DNA of 64,000 nucleotides from Candidatus Anaerostipes avistercoris (GTDB lineage Bacteria > Bacillota > Clostridia > Lachnospirales > Lachnospiraceae): assembly GCA_019119895.1 (NCBI GenBank), contig DWWD01000036.1:1-64000 (forward strand), written 5' to 3'. The notes beneath the pieces are model-generated. The model was not told where the DNA came from. It saw only the letters and a program-made list of their open reading frames with translations, and did not search any database. The position numbers and the translations under genes were made by a program. Position 1 is the first letter of the stretch; each line of letters begins with the position of its first letter. Shown here piece after piece: positions 16,491 through 26,970 of this stretch.

Positions 16491-18766
16491 GAACGGTAAA
16501 TCAGCCATTCATGAAAAAGGATGCGATGCCGCTGGTGACAGGAAAGCCGGTTTTTGTGGACGATAAGGCTTCTAAGGACTGCCTGATTGTCAAAGTGCTG
16601 CGCAGCCCCCACGCCAATGCGGAAATCACTTCAATTGTAACAAAATTTGCAGAAAAGGTGCCGGGAATCGAGGCAGTTTATACATGGGAAGACGTGCCGA
16701 AACAGAGATTTACCATGGCAGGACAGACCTATCCGGAGGCGAGTCCTTATGACCGTCTGATCCTGGACCGCCATGTGAGATATGTAGGAGATCCTGTGGC
16801 GATTGTAGCGGGAAAAAATGAGGCGTGTGTAGACCAGGCGTTAAAAATGATCCGGGTCGAGTACAAAGTGCTTCCGGCGGTACTGGATTTCCATAAAGCC
16901 AAGGATCAGCAGCCGCTGGTACACCCGGAAGACAGCTGGAAAGCCCTCTGCCAGGTAGGTGCGGACAATAAAAGGAATCTATGTGCAAGTGGTGAAAGTC
17001 ATGACGGAGATGTGGAGAAAGTGCTGTCGGAATGCGACGTAGTCGTAGACCGGGTTTACCATACGAAGGCAAATCAGCAGGCAATGATGGAAACCTTCAG
17101 AACGTACTGTTATATGGATGAGTATGGAAGACTGAATGTATTAAGTTCAACGCAGATCGTATTCCATGTGCGCAGAATTTTATCCAATGCTCTTGGAATT
17201 CCGAAATCCAGGATCCGCGTGGCAAAGCCAAGGATCGGCGGAGGATTCGGGGCAAAACAGACCGTTGTTTCCGAAGTATATCCGGCGTTTGTCACTTGGA
17301 AGACAGGAAAACCTTCCAAGATGATTTTTTCAAGAGAAGAGTCGCAAATTGCTTCCAGTCCACGACATGAGATGGAAGTTCATGTAAAAGTCGGGGCCAG
17401 TAAAGACGGAAAGATCCGCGCCATCGATTTATATACCTTATCCAATACCGGTGCTTACGGAGAGCACGGACCGACTACGGTGGGATTATCCGGACACAAA
17501 TCCATTCCTCTTTACGGAACGCCGGAGGCGCACCGGTTTGCCTATGATGTGGTTTATACCAACCGGATGTCAGCAGGAGCCTATCGTGGTTATGGGGCCA
17601 CCCAGGGAATCTTTGCCGTGGAATCTGCGGTAAATGAATTGTCAGCGAAGCTTGGAATCGATCCGGTTCGGATGAGAGAAATTAACATGGTCCGGGAAGG
17701 ACAGGTTATGCCGGCATATTATGGAGAAAAAACGGAAAGCTGTGCCCTGGACCGTTGTGTGGAACGGGCAAAACAGATGATCGGATGGGACGAGAAATAC
17801 CCGTGCAGAGACATGGGAAATGGAAAAGTAAGAAGTGTCGGAATGGCAATGGGCATGCAGGGATCCGGTATTTCCGGCGTGGACGTAGGATCAGCCACGA
17901 TCAAGTTAAATGAAGATGGAATTTATACACTTTTGATCGGCGCTGCGGACATGGGAACAGGATGTGATACGACCCTGGCTCAGATTGCGGCAGAATGTCT
18001 CAACTGTGATCTGGATGATATTACGGTAGTGGGAGCTGACACGGATACCTCGCCGTATGATTCCGGTTCTTATGCTTCCAGTACAGCCTACGTAACAGGA
18101 AAGGCAGTGGAAAAAGCATGCCGGAAACTGGAAGAGAAGATCATTCATCAGGGGGCAAAAATGCTGGAACTTCCGGAAGAAGAGCTTAGTTTCGACGGAG
18201 AATATGTTTTCCTTGAAGGCTCCGACCGCAGAGTTTCCCTGCAGGAAATCGGCACCGCTTCCATGTGCGGCAATCCGGACGCGGTTCAGGTGACAGAGAG
18301 CAACAGTCAGAAGAAATCACCGCCGCCGTTTATGGCCGGCATGGTGGAAATTGAGCTGGACAAAGAGACCGGACATGTGGAAATTCTGGATTATGTGGCA
18401 GTTGTGGACTGTGGGACTCCACTGAATCCGAACCTGGCAAGGGTGCAGACGGAGGGCGGTATTGTCCAGGGAATTGGTATGGCATTGTATGAGGATATTC
18501 AGTATACAGACAAGGGCCAGATGAAGAATAATTCCTTTATGCAATATAAGATTCCGACCAGGATAGACATGGGAAGACTCCGGGTGGAATTCGAGAGCAG
18601 TTATGAAGAAACAGGGCCATTTGGGGCAAAATCCATAGGAGAAATCGTGATCAATACTCCTTCTCCGGCGCTGGCTCACGCGATTTATAATGCCACCGGC
18701 ATCTGGTTCCGGGAACTGCCGATCACCAGTGAAAAAATCGCCATGGGACTGATGGAAAAAGAATGA
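16487..18766 (+). CDS. Xanthine dehydrogenase-type molybdenum-binding subunit
   Basis: A 759-residue catalytic subunit that hydroxylates a purine or similar heterocycle with water-derived oxygen. It has the aldehyde oxidase/xanthine dehydrogenase hammerhead domain at the N-terminus (VTGKPVFVDD, PHANAEI) and the molybdopterin-binding domain with RIGGGFGAKQ, AYRGYGATQG and TALAQIAAE-like helix. The catalytic glutamate is Glu719 in GAKSIGEIVI. The cofactor is probably molybdopterin cytosine dinucleotide, matching the MobA-like gene that follows. The start overlaps the preceding stop (ATGA) and the end overlaps the next start (ATGA). Together with xpt downstream, xanthine or hypoxanthine is the likely substrate; this is inferred from context. 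Confidence 0.93.
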   Translation: MRTVNQPFMKKDAMPLVTGKPVFVDDKASKDCLIVKVLRSPHANAEITSIVTKFAEKVPGIEAVYTWEDVPKQRFTMAGQTYPEASPYDRLILDRHVRYVGDPVAIVAGKNEACVDQALKMIRVEYKVLPAVLDFHKAKDQQPLVHPEDSWKALCQVGADNKRNLCASGESHDGDVEKVLSECDVVVDRVYHTKANQQAMMETFRTYCYMDEYGRLNVLSSTQIVFHVRRILSNALGIPKSRIRVAKPRIGGGFGAKQTVVSEVYPAFVTWKTGKPSKMIFSREESQIASSPRHEMEVHVKVGASKDGKIRAIDLYTLSNTGAYGEHGPTTVGLSGHKSIPLYGTPEAHRFAYDVVYTNRMSAGAYRGYGATQGIFAVESAVNELSAKLGIDPVRMREINMVREGQVMPAYYGEKTESCALDRCVERAKQMIGWDEKYPCRDMGNGKVRSVGMAMGMQGSGISGVDVGSATIKLNEDGIYTLLIGAADMGTGCDTTLAQIAAECLNCDLDDITVVGADTDTSPYDSGSYASSTAYVTGKAVEKACRKLEEKIIHQGAKMLELPEEELSFDGEYVFLEGSDRRVSLQEIGTASMCGNPDAVQVTESNSQKKSPPPFMAGMVEIELDKETGHVEILDYVAVVDCGTPLNPNLARVQTEGGIVQGIGMALYEDIQYTDKGQMKNNSFMQYKIPTRIDMGRLRVEFESSYEETGPFGAKSIGEIVINTPSPALAHAIYNATGIWFRELPITSEKIAMGLMEKE

Positions 18767-19365
18767 AAATAAGGATGATATATCTGGCAGGCGGCAACAG
18801 CAGGAGATTTGGGACTAATAAACTGCTGGAGCTCCTGGATGGAAAACCCATGTACCGGCATCTTCTGGACCGGCTGATCCGGATCTGCGGCCGGCATGAC
18901 CGGTGGGAGCTTGTCGTAGTGACACAATATCATGAAGTGGCAGAAGAGCTGAAAGAAGAGCCGGTCAGGGTTCGTTTCTGCAGCGAAAGCAGGATGGGAG
19001 CGTCTTTTTCTTTGAAAGCGGGACTGGAGAATCTGACGGATGAGGAAGCCTGTGTTTTTTTCGTGGCAGATCAGCCATTTTTCCGGGAAAAGACAGCGGA
19101 AGGATTCCTTATGGAAATGGAGGAAAAACAGGCCCGGCTCGGATGTGTGGCTTTTAGAGAACAGATGGGAAATCCTGTCTGGTTTGGCAGGGAATATTTC
19201 AAAGAACTGGGGCAGCTGACCGGCGACCAGGGAGGAAGAAAGGTGCTCAGAAAGCATCCGGAGACAGTGCGTTTCTATCAGGTGCAGGATGCTGTGGAAT
19301 TAAAAGACATCGATTATTTGACAGAAATGCCGGGAAAGGTTGCAATGAAAGAGGAAAGCAAGTAA
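18763..19365 (+). CDS. MobA/MocA-like nucleotidyltransferase (molybdopterin cytidylyltransferase)
   Basis: A 200-residue NTP transferase of the MobA-like family. The nucleotide loop reads [20 protein letters not shown], and a metal-site motif appears as FFVADQPFF. Enzymes of this type add CMP to molybdopterin to make the dinucleotide cofactor of xanthine dehydrogenase-family enzymes, so its place directly after the molybdenum subunit (4-nt overlap) fits cofactor maturation. No XdhC-like chaperone gene is present in this operon, which is unusual and may mean that function lies elsewhere. Confidence 0.87.
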   Translation: MKIRMIYLAGGNSRRFGTNKLLELLDGKPMYRHLLDRLIRICGRHDRWELVVVTQYHEVAEELKEEPVRVRFCSESRMGASFSLKAGLENLTDEEACVFFVADQPFFREKTAEGFLMEMEEKQARLGCVAFREQMGNPVWFGREYFKELGQLTGDQGGRKVLRKHPETVRFYQVQDAVELKDIDYLTEMPGKVAMKEESK

Positions 19366-19403
19366 AATATAATTTAAAAAACGAAAGATTGTGGAGGCTG
19401 GGG

Positions 19404-19985
19404 ATGCAGTTATTAAAAGACAGGATCCGTAAGGATGGAAAAGTAAAAGAAGGCAATGTATTAAAGGTGGACAGCTTTTTAAATCATCAGATGGATGTAA
19501 AACTGTTCCGGGAAATCGGTAAGGAATTTAAGAAACGATTCGAAGGGGAAGAGATCAACAAGATTCTGACGATCGAAGCGTCCGGAATCGGAATTGCCTG
19601 CATTGCGGCAGAGGTATTTGATGTGCCGGTTGTTTTCGCAAAAAAGAATCAGACGAAGAATATCGCAGGTGATGTGTATACAACAAAAGTTGAATCTTTC
19701 ACACATGGACGTGTCTATGACATTATTGTTGCAAAAGAATTCCTCGGAAAAGGAGATAAAGTACTCCTGATCGATGACTTTATGGCCAATGGAAAGGCGT
19801 TGGAAGGGCTGGCTCAGCTGGTGGAAGATTCCGGAGCGGAATTAGTCGGAGCGGGAATCGTGATCGAAAAAGGATTCCAGCGGGGAGGAGATATCCTGCG
19901 TAAGAGAACCCATCTGGAATCTCTGGCAATCATAGAGAGCATGGATGAGAAGACCGGAGAAATTGTATTTAGGGATGATGAATAA
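19404..19985 (+). CDS. xpt: Xanthine phosphoribosyltransferase
   Basis: A 193-residue purine salvage enzyme that makes XMP from xanthine and PRPP. It has the PRPP-binding motif [17 protein letters not shown] and the N-terminus [20 protein letters not shown] typical of Xpt. The ATG at 19404 follows GGAGG by 6 nt; an upstream in-frame TTG at 19389 is not used. It lies 38 nt after the MobA-like gene and is probably in the same operon, so salvage and oxidation of xanthine would be transcribed together. The usual purine riboswitch before xpt is not seen; there is no room for one here. Confidence 0.95.
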   Translation: MQLLKDRIRKDGKVKEGNVLKVDSFLNHQMDVKLFREIGKEFKKRFEGEEINKILTIEASGIGIACIAAEVFDVPVVFAKKNQTKNIAGDVYTTKVESFTHGRVYDIIVAKEFLGKGDKVLLIDDFMANGKALEGLAQLVEDSGAELVGAGIVIEKGFQRGGDILRKRTHLESLAIIESMDEKTGEIVFRDDE

Positions 19986-20029
19986 AACAATGAAATAAAT
20001 AGAGAATCTGTCAGAAACAGATTTTTAAG

Positions 20030-20085
20030 AAAAGGATGCCCGAAAACAGTGAATTTGCGGATTCACAGGAAGGGGCATCCTTTTT
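20030..20085 (+). terminator. Terminator after xpt
   Basis: AAAAGGATGCCC (20030-20041) pairs with GGGCATCCTTTT (20073-20084), with an inner GTGAAT/ATTCAC hairpin in the loop. It ends in TTTTT and lies between convergent xpt and the TetR gene. Confidence 0.82.
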
Positions 20086-20124
20086 GTGCGATACGCCCGG
20101 AAATCTTCCCTTATCCGATTTTTC

Positions 20125-20706
20125 TCAAAGAGGCTGGGGAGAGAATATTTCCATGCCTTTTAAAATCATGGAAGTTGAAAGCTGCGCCATCTCTTCCGGT
20201 GACTTCTGAAAGTTGTTCTGGACCCAGAATTCCACCATTCCGATGCAGCCGGAAATGATGAAGGAATTGTAATATTCGAAATTTTCAGCCTGATAGGAAT
20301 GTTCCTCCCAGACGGAAAACATCCGCTCTTTAAACAGCTCTTTTATTTTGTTAAGAAAAGCGCGGTCCCCATGAGGCCCGAGAAAGGCGGCAATGGCCGT
20401 CTGGTTTTGATAAAGAAATTCGAATATATTGTTTAGAACGGGGGAAGGATCCGGGCTGGATCCGGTATCACCGGACAGATCCAAAATTTCATTTAATTCC
20501 AGAAACAGCTCATCTTCAATCTTCTCGATCATATCGTAAATATCTTTATAGTGCAGATAAAATGTACAGCGGTTGATGTCCGCGTAATCTGCAAGTTCTC
20601 TCACAGAAATATCTTTGATATCTTTTTGCATCAGAAGCGTCATGAGACCTTCTGTCAGCAGCCGCTTAGTGCGCAGAACCCGTCGGTCTGTCCTTTTTTT
20701 CTCCAT
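20125..20706 (-). CDS. TetR-family transcriptional regulator
   Basis: A 193-residue repressor-type regulator. The N-terminal DNA-binding domain has ISVRELADYADINRCTFYLH, the TetR helix-turn-helix, followed by YKDIYDMIEKIEDEL. The C-terminal TetR_C_33-type ligand domain includes QNQTAIAAFLGPHGD and SGCIGMVEFWVQNN. The ATG at 20704-20706 follows GAGGTG by 7 nt. It is divergent from the RND transporter gene and probably represses it and itself, the usual arrangement in this family. The ligand is unknown. Confidence 0.92.
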   Translation of the reverse strand: MEKKRTDRRVLRTKRLLTEGLMTLLMQKDIKDISVRELADYADINRCTFYLHYKDIYDMIEKIEDELFLELNEILDLSGDTGSSPDPSPVLNNIFEFLYQNQTAIAAFLGPHGDRAFLNKIKELFKERMFSVWEEHSYQAENFEYYNSFIISGCIGMVEFWVQNNFQKSPEEMAQLSTSMILKGMEIFSPQPL

Positions 20707-20750
20707 AATGATCCACCTCACAAATCATAATAAACATAAATGGAAATAAG

Positions 20751-20844
20751 TGTTGTGTATATAACATTTTTTGAAAACATTGATTATTGTATTTCAGCTT
20801 CCATCTGATTATAATTCAAAACAGTTAAATATACAACATTTGTT
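20751..20844 (+). promoter_or_regulatory. Promoter and candidate TetR operators for the RND exporter
   Basis: TTGTAT (20787-20792), 17-nt spacer and TATAAT (20810-20815) form a good promoter. Imperfect dyads lie on both sides: TGTTGTGTATATAACA (20751-20766) and AACATTTGTT (20835-20844). A TetR dimer bound there would block both divergent genes. Operator identity is inferred from position and symmetry only. Confidence 0.5.
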
Positions 20845-20869
20845 AATAAAAATGGTAAAGGAGAGAAAA

Positions 20870-22969
20870 ATGGAACATTACACGAATTTTATACTGAAGC
20901 ATAAGAAGATCATCATTGTTCTGTTTGTTCTTGCGGCCGCAGTATGCGCTGTGTTATCGACCATGGTAGGAGTGGACTATAAGTTTGCCGACTATCTTCC
21001 GGATGATGCGGAATCTACGAAAGCGCTGGATATTATGGAAGAAGAGTACGATCAGGAAGTGCCCAATGTAAGGGTCATGATAAAAGATGTGTCGATTCCG
21101 GAAGCACTGGTATACAAAGAGAAAATCGGAAAAGTAGATGGAGTGCAGGAAATCAACTGGCTGGATGACGCAGTGAATATTTATGAGCCGCTGGAAACGG
21201 AAGATCAGGATACCATCGATGCCTGGTATAAAAATGGGAATGCCCTCTATCAGGTGACCATTGATGAGACCAATGGAGAACAAGTTGTCCATGATATTCG
21301 CCAGATTATTGGTGATGACAATTATATGACGGGAGATGCGGTAATCGACGCTCTGACTCCGATATCCACGTCAGAGGAAATACAGAAAATCGTATTGATT
21401 GTTGTGCCGCTTGTATTTGTGGTTCTTCTTCTGACGACCAATTCATGGTTTGAGCCGGTGCTGTTTATGGCAGCAATCGGGACTGCGATATTGATCAATC
21501 GGGGAACGAATCTGATGTTTGGAACGATTTCGTTTGTGACTAATGCGGCAGGAAGTATTCTGCAGCTGGCAGTATCCATGGATTATGGAATTTTTCTGCT
21601 TCACAGGTTTGCGGAAAACCGGCAGGCGGGAGAAGAAGCGGAACCGGCTATGAAACATGCGGTGCAGCAGTCAGTCGGGAGTATTATGTCCAGTGGCCTT
21701 ACAACAGTAACAGGATTTGCGGCGTTGATTTTTATGAGATTTAAGATCGGCCCAGATATGGGATGGGTTATGGTAAAAGCCATCATCCTGAGCCTGATTG
21801 CAGTGCTGTGTTTTCTGCCGGTGCTGACAATGGTCTGCTATCCGCTGATTGACCGGACGGAACACCGGTCATTTGCGCCGAAATTCCGATTCCTTTCCAA
21901 GGTGGTACTGGACTGGAGAGTTCCTATGCTGGTGCTGTTTTTGATTGTCACGATTCCATCTTATTTTGGACAGCAGAAAAACAGTTTTCTGTATGGAGGA
22001 ACGAAGGTGTATCAGACCGAAGCAACCCAGCTGGGAAGAGATATGAATGCCATTGAGGACGAATATGGAATCAGCAGTCAGGTAGTCGTAATGGTACCGA
22101 AAGGAGATATGGAAAAGGAAATTGAGATGAACCGTGACCTTGGATCTATCGAGGGTGTTGATTCTGTCGTATCCTACATCAATTCAGTCGGAGAGTCTAT
22201 CCCGACGGACTTTGTCCCCCAGGAACAGCTGTCGCAGCTTTATTCTGAACATTACAGCCGATATGTTCTCACGGTAGATTCAGAGGAAGGAATTGACGGA
22301 TGGGATCAGCTGGTACAAGAAATAAAAGATACAGGAGAAGCATATTATGGAAGCGGCGCACTTGTGGCAGGCAATCTGGCCAGCACACTGGATTTGAAAA
22401 CAACGATTATACAGGACATGACAAAGGTTAACCTTCTTTCCGTCGGATTCGTATTCATCATTCTGCTGGTGAACTTCCAATCCATTATACTGCCGGTCAT
22501 TTTGACGCTGGTCATTGAGGCATCCATATGGATCAATCTGACAGTTCCTTATTTTGCAGGAAGCGACCTGTTTTATATCGGATATCTGATCATTTCTTCT
22601 GTGCAGCTGGGAGCTACGATTGATTATGGAATTTTATTTACAGATCGTTATCTGGAATACAGGCGGGATATGGGAAAGAAGAGGGCGGCTTTACGAACGA
22701 TACAAAGCTGTACAATCTCGATTGCCACATCAGCCAGTATTCTGACAATCGCAGGGATTATTCTGGGCGTGATTTCAACCAATGGTGTATTAAGTCAGCT
22801 GGGCATTTTGATCGGACGAGGCGCAGTCATTTCATTCCTGCTGGTCATTTTCGTACTGCCCGGACTGTTGATTTTGTTTGACAGGGTCATTGAAAAACTT
22901 ACAAGGAACTCACAATTTTATCACGGAACGCAAGGAGGGAAAATACATGAATTACAGGAAAGTTTATAA
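20870..22969 (+). CDS. RND-superfamily (MMPL) transporter
   Basis: A 699-residue membrane transporter with two similar halves, each with one helix, a large extracytoplasmic loop and five more helices. The first half holds ILQLAVSMDYGIFLLHR and the second SVQLGATIDYGILFTDR, the same proton-relay region (Asp in helix 4) in both halves, showing internal duplication. Such MMPL-type proteins move lipids, hydrophobic compounds or peptides outward. The ATG follows GGAG. Its last 23 nt overlap the start of the coiled-coil gene, pointing to tight coupling. Regulation by the divergent TetR gene is likely. Confidence 0.9.
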   Translation: MEHYTNFILKHKKIIIVLFVLAAAVCAVLSTMVGVDYKFADYLPDDAESTKALDIMEEEYDQEVPNVRVMIKDVSIPEALVYKEKIGKVDGVQEINWLDDAVNIYEPLETEDQDTIDAWYKNGNALYQVTIDETNGEQVVHDIRQIIGDDNYMTGDAVIDALTPISTSEEIQKIVLIVVPLVFVVLLLTTNSWFEPVLFMAAIGTAILINRGTNLMFGTISFVTNAAGSILQLAVSMDYGIFLLHRFAENRQAGEEAEPAMKHAVQQSVGSIMSSGLTTVTGFAALIFMRFKIGPDMGWVMVKAIILSLIAVLCFLPVLTMVCYPLIDRTEHRSFAPKFRFLSKVVLDWRVPMLVLFLIVTIPSYFGQQKNSFLYGGTKVYQTEATQLGRDMNAIEDEYGISSQVVVMVPKGDMEKEIEMNRDLGSIEGVDSVVSYINSVGESIPTDFVPQEQLSQLYSEHYSRYVLTVDSEEGIDGWDQLVQEIKDTGEAYYGSGALVAGNLASTLDLKTTIIQDMTKVNLLSVGFVFIILLVNFQSIILPVILTLVIEASIWINLTVPYFAGSDLFYIGYLIISSVQLGATIDYGILFTDRYLEYRRDMGKKRAALRTIQSCTISIATSASILTIAGIILGVISTNGVLSQLGILIGRGAVISFLLVIFVLPGLLILFDRVIEKLTRNSQFYHGTQGGKIHELQESL

Positions 22970-25307
22970 ATCAGCAGCAGTTCTGACGCTGTCAGCAGTC
23001 ATTGCGGGGACGTCTGCAGTGACAATACCGGCGGCAGAAAAAAATACAGAAAAAGAAGAAAATGTTTATGTGAATTTAAAAGAAGACGGGTCAGTGGACG
23101 GAATCTATGTGGTAAATGCGTATGATTTGGATCAGGATCAGAAAATCGTAGATTATGGTAATTACTCTTCTGTAAAAAATCTTTCCGCAGATGGAGAAAT
23201 TAAAGCAGACGGAGAAAAAATAACGGTAAATGGAGAAAAAGGAAAATTTTATTATCAGGGAAATCTGGAGTCAGCAGACCTTCCATGGAAAATAAATATT
23301 GAATACAGGCTGGACGGGAAAAAAATCACGCCGGAAAAACTGGCAGGAAAGAGCGGAGCACTGGAAATCCGGATGCATATCGATGAGAACAAAAAAGCAG
23401 ATTCAGATTTTTTTGAACATTATCTCCTGCAGGCAGCGCTGACACTTGACACAGAGATGTGTAAAAATATTAAGGCTGAAGGTGCCACAGCGGCAAATTC
23501 AGGGAAAAATAAGCAGCTGACGTATAACATTCTGGCAGGACAGGAAAAAGATATTACAATCCGGGCAGACGTGAAAGATTTCCAGATGGATCCCATTACC
23601 ATCAACGGGGTGCCTATGTCATTTGATATTGATTTAGATCAAATGGACACCAGCGCGCTGACCGATAAAACAACGGAACTGACAGATGGCGCAAAGACAT
23701 TAAATGACGGAGCGAAGAAAACCAGTGAAGGCGCAGGGACTGTAAAGAAAGGGCTGGAATTATACGGAGAGGGTGTGGACGATCTCTATGCAGGAGCGGA
23801 TACGCTGTTTTCCGGCGCAGAGCAGATGAATTTCGGAATCCATGCCTATACGGCAGGAGCAGCTCAGACGGCAGACGGGGCACAGGAACTCCGGCAGAAA
23901 ACACAAAATCTGCCGAAACTTATGGAGAGCCTGACGGAAGCCTGCGAGGAGCTTCAGAAAGGCAGCGGCAGTCTTGCGGACGAGAAGTCATGGAATCAGG
24001 TTGAGAATGGAATGAATCAGATTCAGGCAGGGCTCATAAAAATGAAGGCGGGTCTGAACCAGATCGATTCACAGGGAATTGATAAAATCCAGCAGTCTTT
24101 GGAAGGCAGCGGGGAATTGAAATCTGGCATGGAAGATCTGCAAAGGGGACTGAAAGGAATTGAAAGCTATGCGGATCAGCTGTCATCCGTTTCTGATGCT
24201 TACGACAGCCAGGCACAGAAGTTAAAGAGTATCATAGAAAATGGAACTTCATCCAAATCTGACGGAACGGAAGGGCAGACAAAAACGGAAACAGAGACCC
24301 AGAAAGAAGAGGGAGAATATACGGAAGATCACACCGAGACGAGCAAAGAAACAAAGACAGATGAAAACGGCAATACGGTGATTACCATTACCAACAATAT
24401 TTATATGACAAAAACAGATACTGTGACAAAAACGGTTACCAATGAAACGACAAAAACAGAAAATGCAGACAACAGCCAGTCAGAGGAATTAAATGCCCTG
24501 TATCAGTCAATGACACAGAATTCCGCACGGATGAAAGGGCTTTTGAATGGTTCCGGAAGTACTGCCGGATTAAAAACCACTGCCGGTCAGTGCAGGGAAG
24601 GTGCCAGTCAGATTGCCAAGGGGCTTTACGGAAAGAACGGAAGCATAGACAGCAGCCTGTCACAGCTTGAAGAGGCAGTTTCCGGAGAGAATGGATTAAC
24701 ACAGGGTGTGGATGCATTGATCGAAGGAGTCGATGCTATGGAACAGACCTTATATGGAAGCAGGACACACAGTATAAAATCTGGGATTTCTTCCCTGAAT
24801 CAGGGAGTAGGAACCATGTATCGGTCAACAGTTTCCATCCCGGGACAGGTCAATCAGCTGACTTCTGCAGTCAGTCAGCTTGCAAGGGGCATGGGTCAGC
24901 TGTCTGGTCAGAGCAGTACCCTGGAAAGCGGGGCAGATCGTCTTTTGTCAGGAGCAGAGTCCATAAGAAATGGAAGCAGCGCATTATCTTCCAATATTAC
25001 AAGTCTGACGGATGGCGTAGGACAGCTGCAGAAAGCTTCGGAACAGCTTGCCGGCGGAACACAGACGCTGGAAGAACAGACCAGTGGAATTGAAGATAAG
25101 GTACTGGATGGAATTCAGGAAGAATTAAGCAGTTTTACTGGAGAAGATTATCAGGCAGAATCTTTTGTTTCCTCCAGAAATACCAATGTGAAATCTGTTC
25201 AGTTTGTTATGAAAACAGATGGGGTGGTAAAAAAAGAAAAGAAACCAGAAGAAAAGACCGAGAAAAAAGAAACGATTCTTGACAAAATCAAAGGACTATT
25301 TTCATAG
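22947..25307 (+). CDS. Secreted coiled-coil protein, partner of the RND exporter (YhgE/Pip-like repeats)
   Basis: A 786-residue exported protein. A signal peptide with the hydrophobic core VLTLSAVIAGTSAVTIPA is followed by a beta-rich N-terminal domain and then long helical repeats with Gly-Ala in a heptad-like register (TLNDGAKKTSEGAGTVKKG, DLYAGADTLFSGA, LESGADRLLSGAESIRNG). These resemble the repeats of phage-infection-protein / YhgE-type surface proteins. A Thr/Lys/Glu-rich insert interrupts the repeats at about residues 430-505. No C-terminal membrane helix is seen. GGAGG lies 8 nt before the ATG. It may span the envelope to help the exporter; that role is inferred from coupling alone. 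Confidence 0.8.
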   Translation: MNYRKVYKSAAVLTLSAVIAGTSAVTIPAAEKNTEKEENVYVNLKEDGSVDGIYVVNAYDLDQDQKIVDYGNYSSVKNLSADGEIKADGEKITVNGEKGKFYYQGNLESADLPWKINIEYRLDGKKITPEKLAGKSGALEIRMHIDENKKADSDFFEHYLLQAALTLDTEMCKNIKAEGATAANSGKNKQLTYNILAGQEKDITIRADVKDFQMDPITINGVPMSFDIDLDQMDTSALTDKTTELTDGAKTLNDGAKKTSEGAGTVKKGLELYGEGVDDLYAGADTLFSGAEQMNFGIHAYTAGAAQTADGAQELRQKTQNLPKLMESLTEACEELQKGSGSLADEKSWNQVENGMNQIQAGLIKMKAGLNQIDSQGIDKIQQSLEGSGELKSGMEDLQRGLKGIESYADQLSSVSDAYDSQAQKLKSIIENGTSSKSDGTEGQTKTETETQKEEGEYTEDHTETSKETKTDENGNTVITITNNIYMTKTDTVTKTVTNETTKTENADNSQSEELNALYQSMTQNSARMKGLLNGSGSTAGLKTTAGQCREGASQIAKGLYGKNGSIDSSLSQLEEAVSGENGLTQGVDALIEGVDAMEQTLYGSRTHSIKSGISSLNQGVGTMYRSTVSIPGQVNQLTSAVSQLARGMGQLSGQSSTLESGADRLLSGAESIRNGSSALSSNITSLTDGVGQLQKASEQLAGGTQTLEEQTSGIEDKVLDGIQEELSSFTGEDYQAESFVSSRNTNVKSVQFVMKTDGVVKKEKKPEEKTEKKETILDKIKGLFS

Positions 25308-25376
25308 ATAGAAAGCAGAAGACAGGGGATCCCGGCGGAAAGTATATGTAAGTCGGTATCCCCTGTCTTCTTATTT

Positions 25377-26970
25377 TCATATTTCTCTTTCGATTCTTCG
25401 AATAATTTCAAAAGCTTCCGCTGGTGTTTTTGCCCGGTCCAGGTGCGGGAATAGAGTCGGACTGGAAGCAAGGTTGATAATGGATACAATTTTATCATCG
25501 TTTCCCGAAGTGTCCGATGCAATAAAAGTGAAAATATATTTTACAGGATCGTTCAGATCATTCTGAAAAGCGACCGGATGTTTCAAACGAATCAGGCTTG
25601 CCTGAAAAGGAATCGATTTTGAATTTACATTTGCGTGGGCAAGAGCAACTCCCGGCCAGAAAACAAAATAGGGTCCGTTAATTTCTACATTGCGAATAAT
25701 AGAATCTATATAACTTTGTGTTACAAAACCTTCTTCTATTAGTAAATTTCCCCCCAGCTGCAGCGCGTCCCGCCAGGTATCGGCGCTGAAATCAAGGGCA
25801 ATCCGGTCAGGAGAAAGGATGCTGGAAGGATTACCGGAGGAAACCAGACTGGAATTGACAGCAGTTCGTTTGTTTAAAATGTTATTTTCATCTTTTCTGG
25901 ATGTGTACATTTTTTCCTGAATCTGGCTTAAGTCTCCGGATGGAAGACCGGGAGAGACAATGACCATTGGAATGGTAGTTCCTTCTATAGGATAAAAGGA
26001 AATGATCAGATTCGGGGATGGTGTGATCGTACGGAGATAATCATTTAATTCAAAAGAAGATACGGTGTCAATGTCATCAATCTTACAATAATATTTCAGC
26101 TTGTTTGTCACATAGGAAGCTGTAGCGGGACCTGAATCGCAGACAACAAGAACCTTAAAGTCCTGGCGTTCTGTCAGGATTTTTGAAACGGCAGCAGCGA
26201 TGTGCATGACCAGAAAAGCCGTCTCATTTTCGTTATATGTCCGGTGGAAACTGCGTTCCAGAATATACAAATTGTTTTTTACGGATCTGCAGATTGCCGG
26301 ATATTCTTCTTCCAATTCTTTATAAAAATTCCGATCGAATGTTGTGTTTCTTTCCAGCAGAGAAAAAAAGCTTTTTATATGGGCGGAAAGCTGCTGATAA
26401 AGCTTGTTGTCATTGGCCAGTTTTAATTTTAAATCATGAGATACATTAACCAGGAATGTATGAATGACTGTATTCGATGGAATAGTTCCGAGGGGCATCT
26501 GGGGCAGGGAAGTCAGAGAAAGCCCGTTGATATAGGAGGCAAGGAAATAAACCTCATCTGCTGTAAACGGAAGAGAAAGTGCTTTTTCCAGATGGGAGTA
26601 CAGATTCTCGGAAATTTGAATCGTGGCATAATCAGAAGCACAGGGATAACCGGTAATCGGATGTCCCTGACGAATGCGGTCCGCAGCTACCACAAGAATC
26701 CAGAGAAGCTGATAGAACTGATAGCCTTCGATATTAATTCCATTTTCCCGCTGCCAGTTTAATAAAATCGGGAAAATCTGATTTTTCAGAAGTTCCAGAT
26801 GGAAGTAGCGGGAGATCCAGAGATCAATCCCGGATATTTCAGAAAATGAGGTATTATCACCCAGGACGTTCAAAAATGTATGAAAACTGTTGATCAGATA
26901 ATCCCGGCGGAAAATCTCATTTACATCAATGGAATATCCTGTAGCCTTTTGTAAAAAGTGCTGATAAAAA
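25377..26970 (-). pseudogene. PRD-domain regulator (MtlR/LicR type) lacking its N-terminal HTH region
   Basis: The frame encodes two PRD domains, a galactitol-EIIB-like domain (VLVVCDSGPATASYV) and a C-terminal EIIA-like domain (GVALAHANVN, His site). Recognisable PRD sequence continues upstream of the first possible start (TTG at 26873) as LFFYQHFLQKATGYSIDVNE to about 26960 and then stops being recognisable. Compared with the intact 693-residue relative at 45173, about 160 residues holding both DNA-binding domains are absent. No ribosome binding site precedes any start. It is therefore a 5'-truncated gene, although its PRD part remains open and could be expressed as a fragment. Confidence 0.75.

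Noticed and set aside
19366..19403. Purine riboswitch upstream of xpt
   Set aside because: Only 38 nt separate xpt from the preceding gene and no aptamer sequence is present there.
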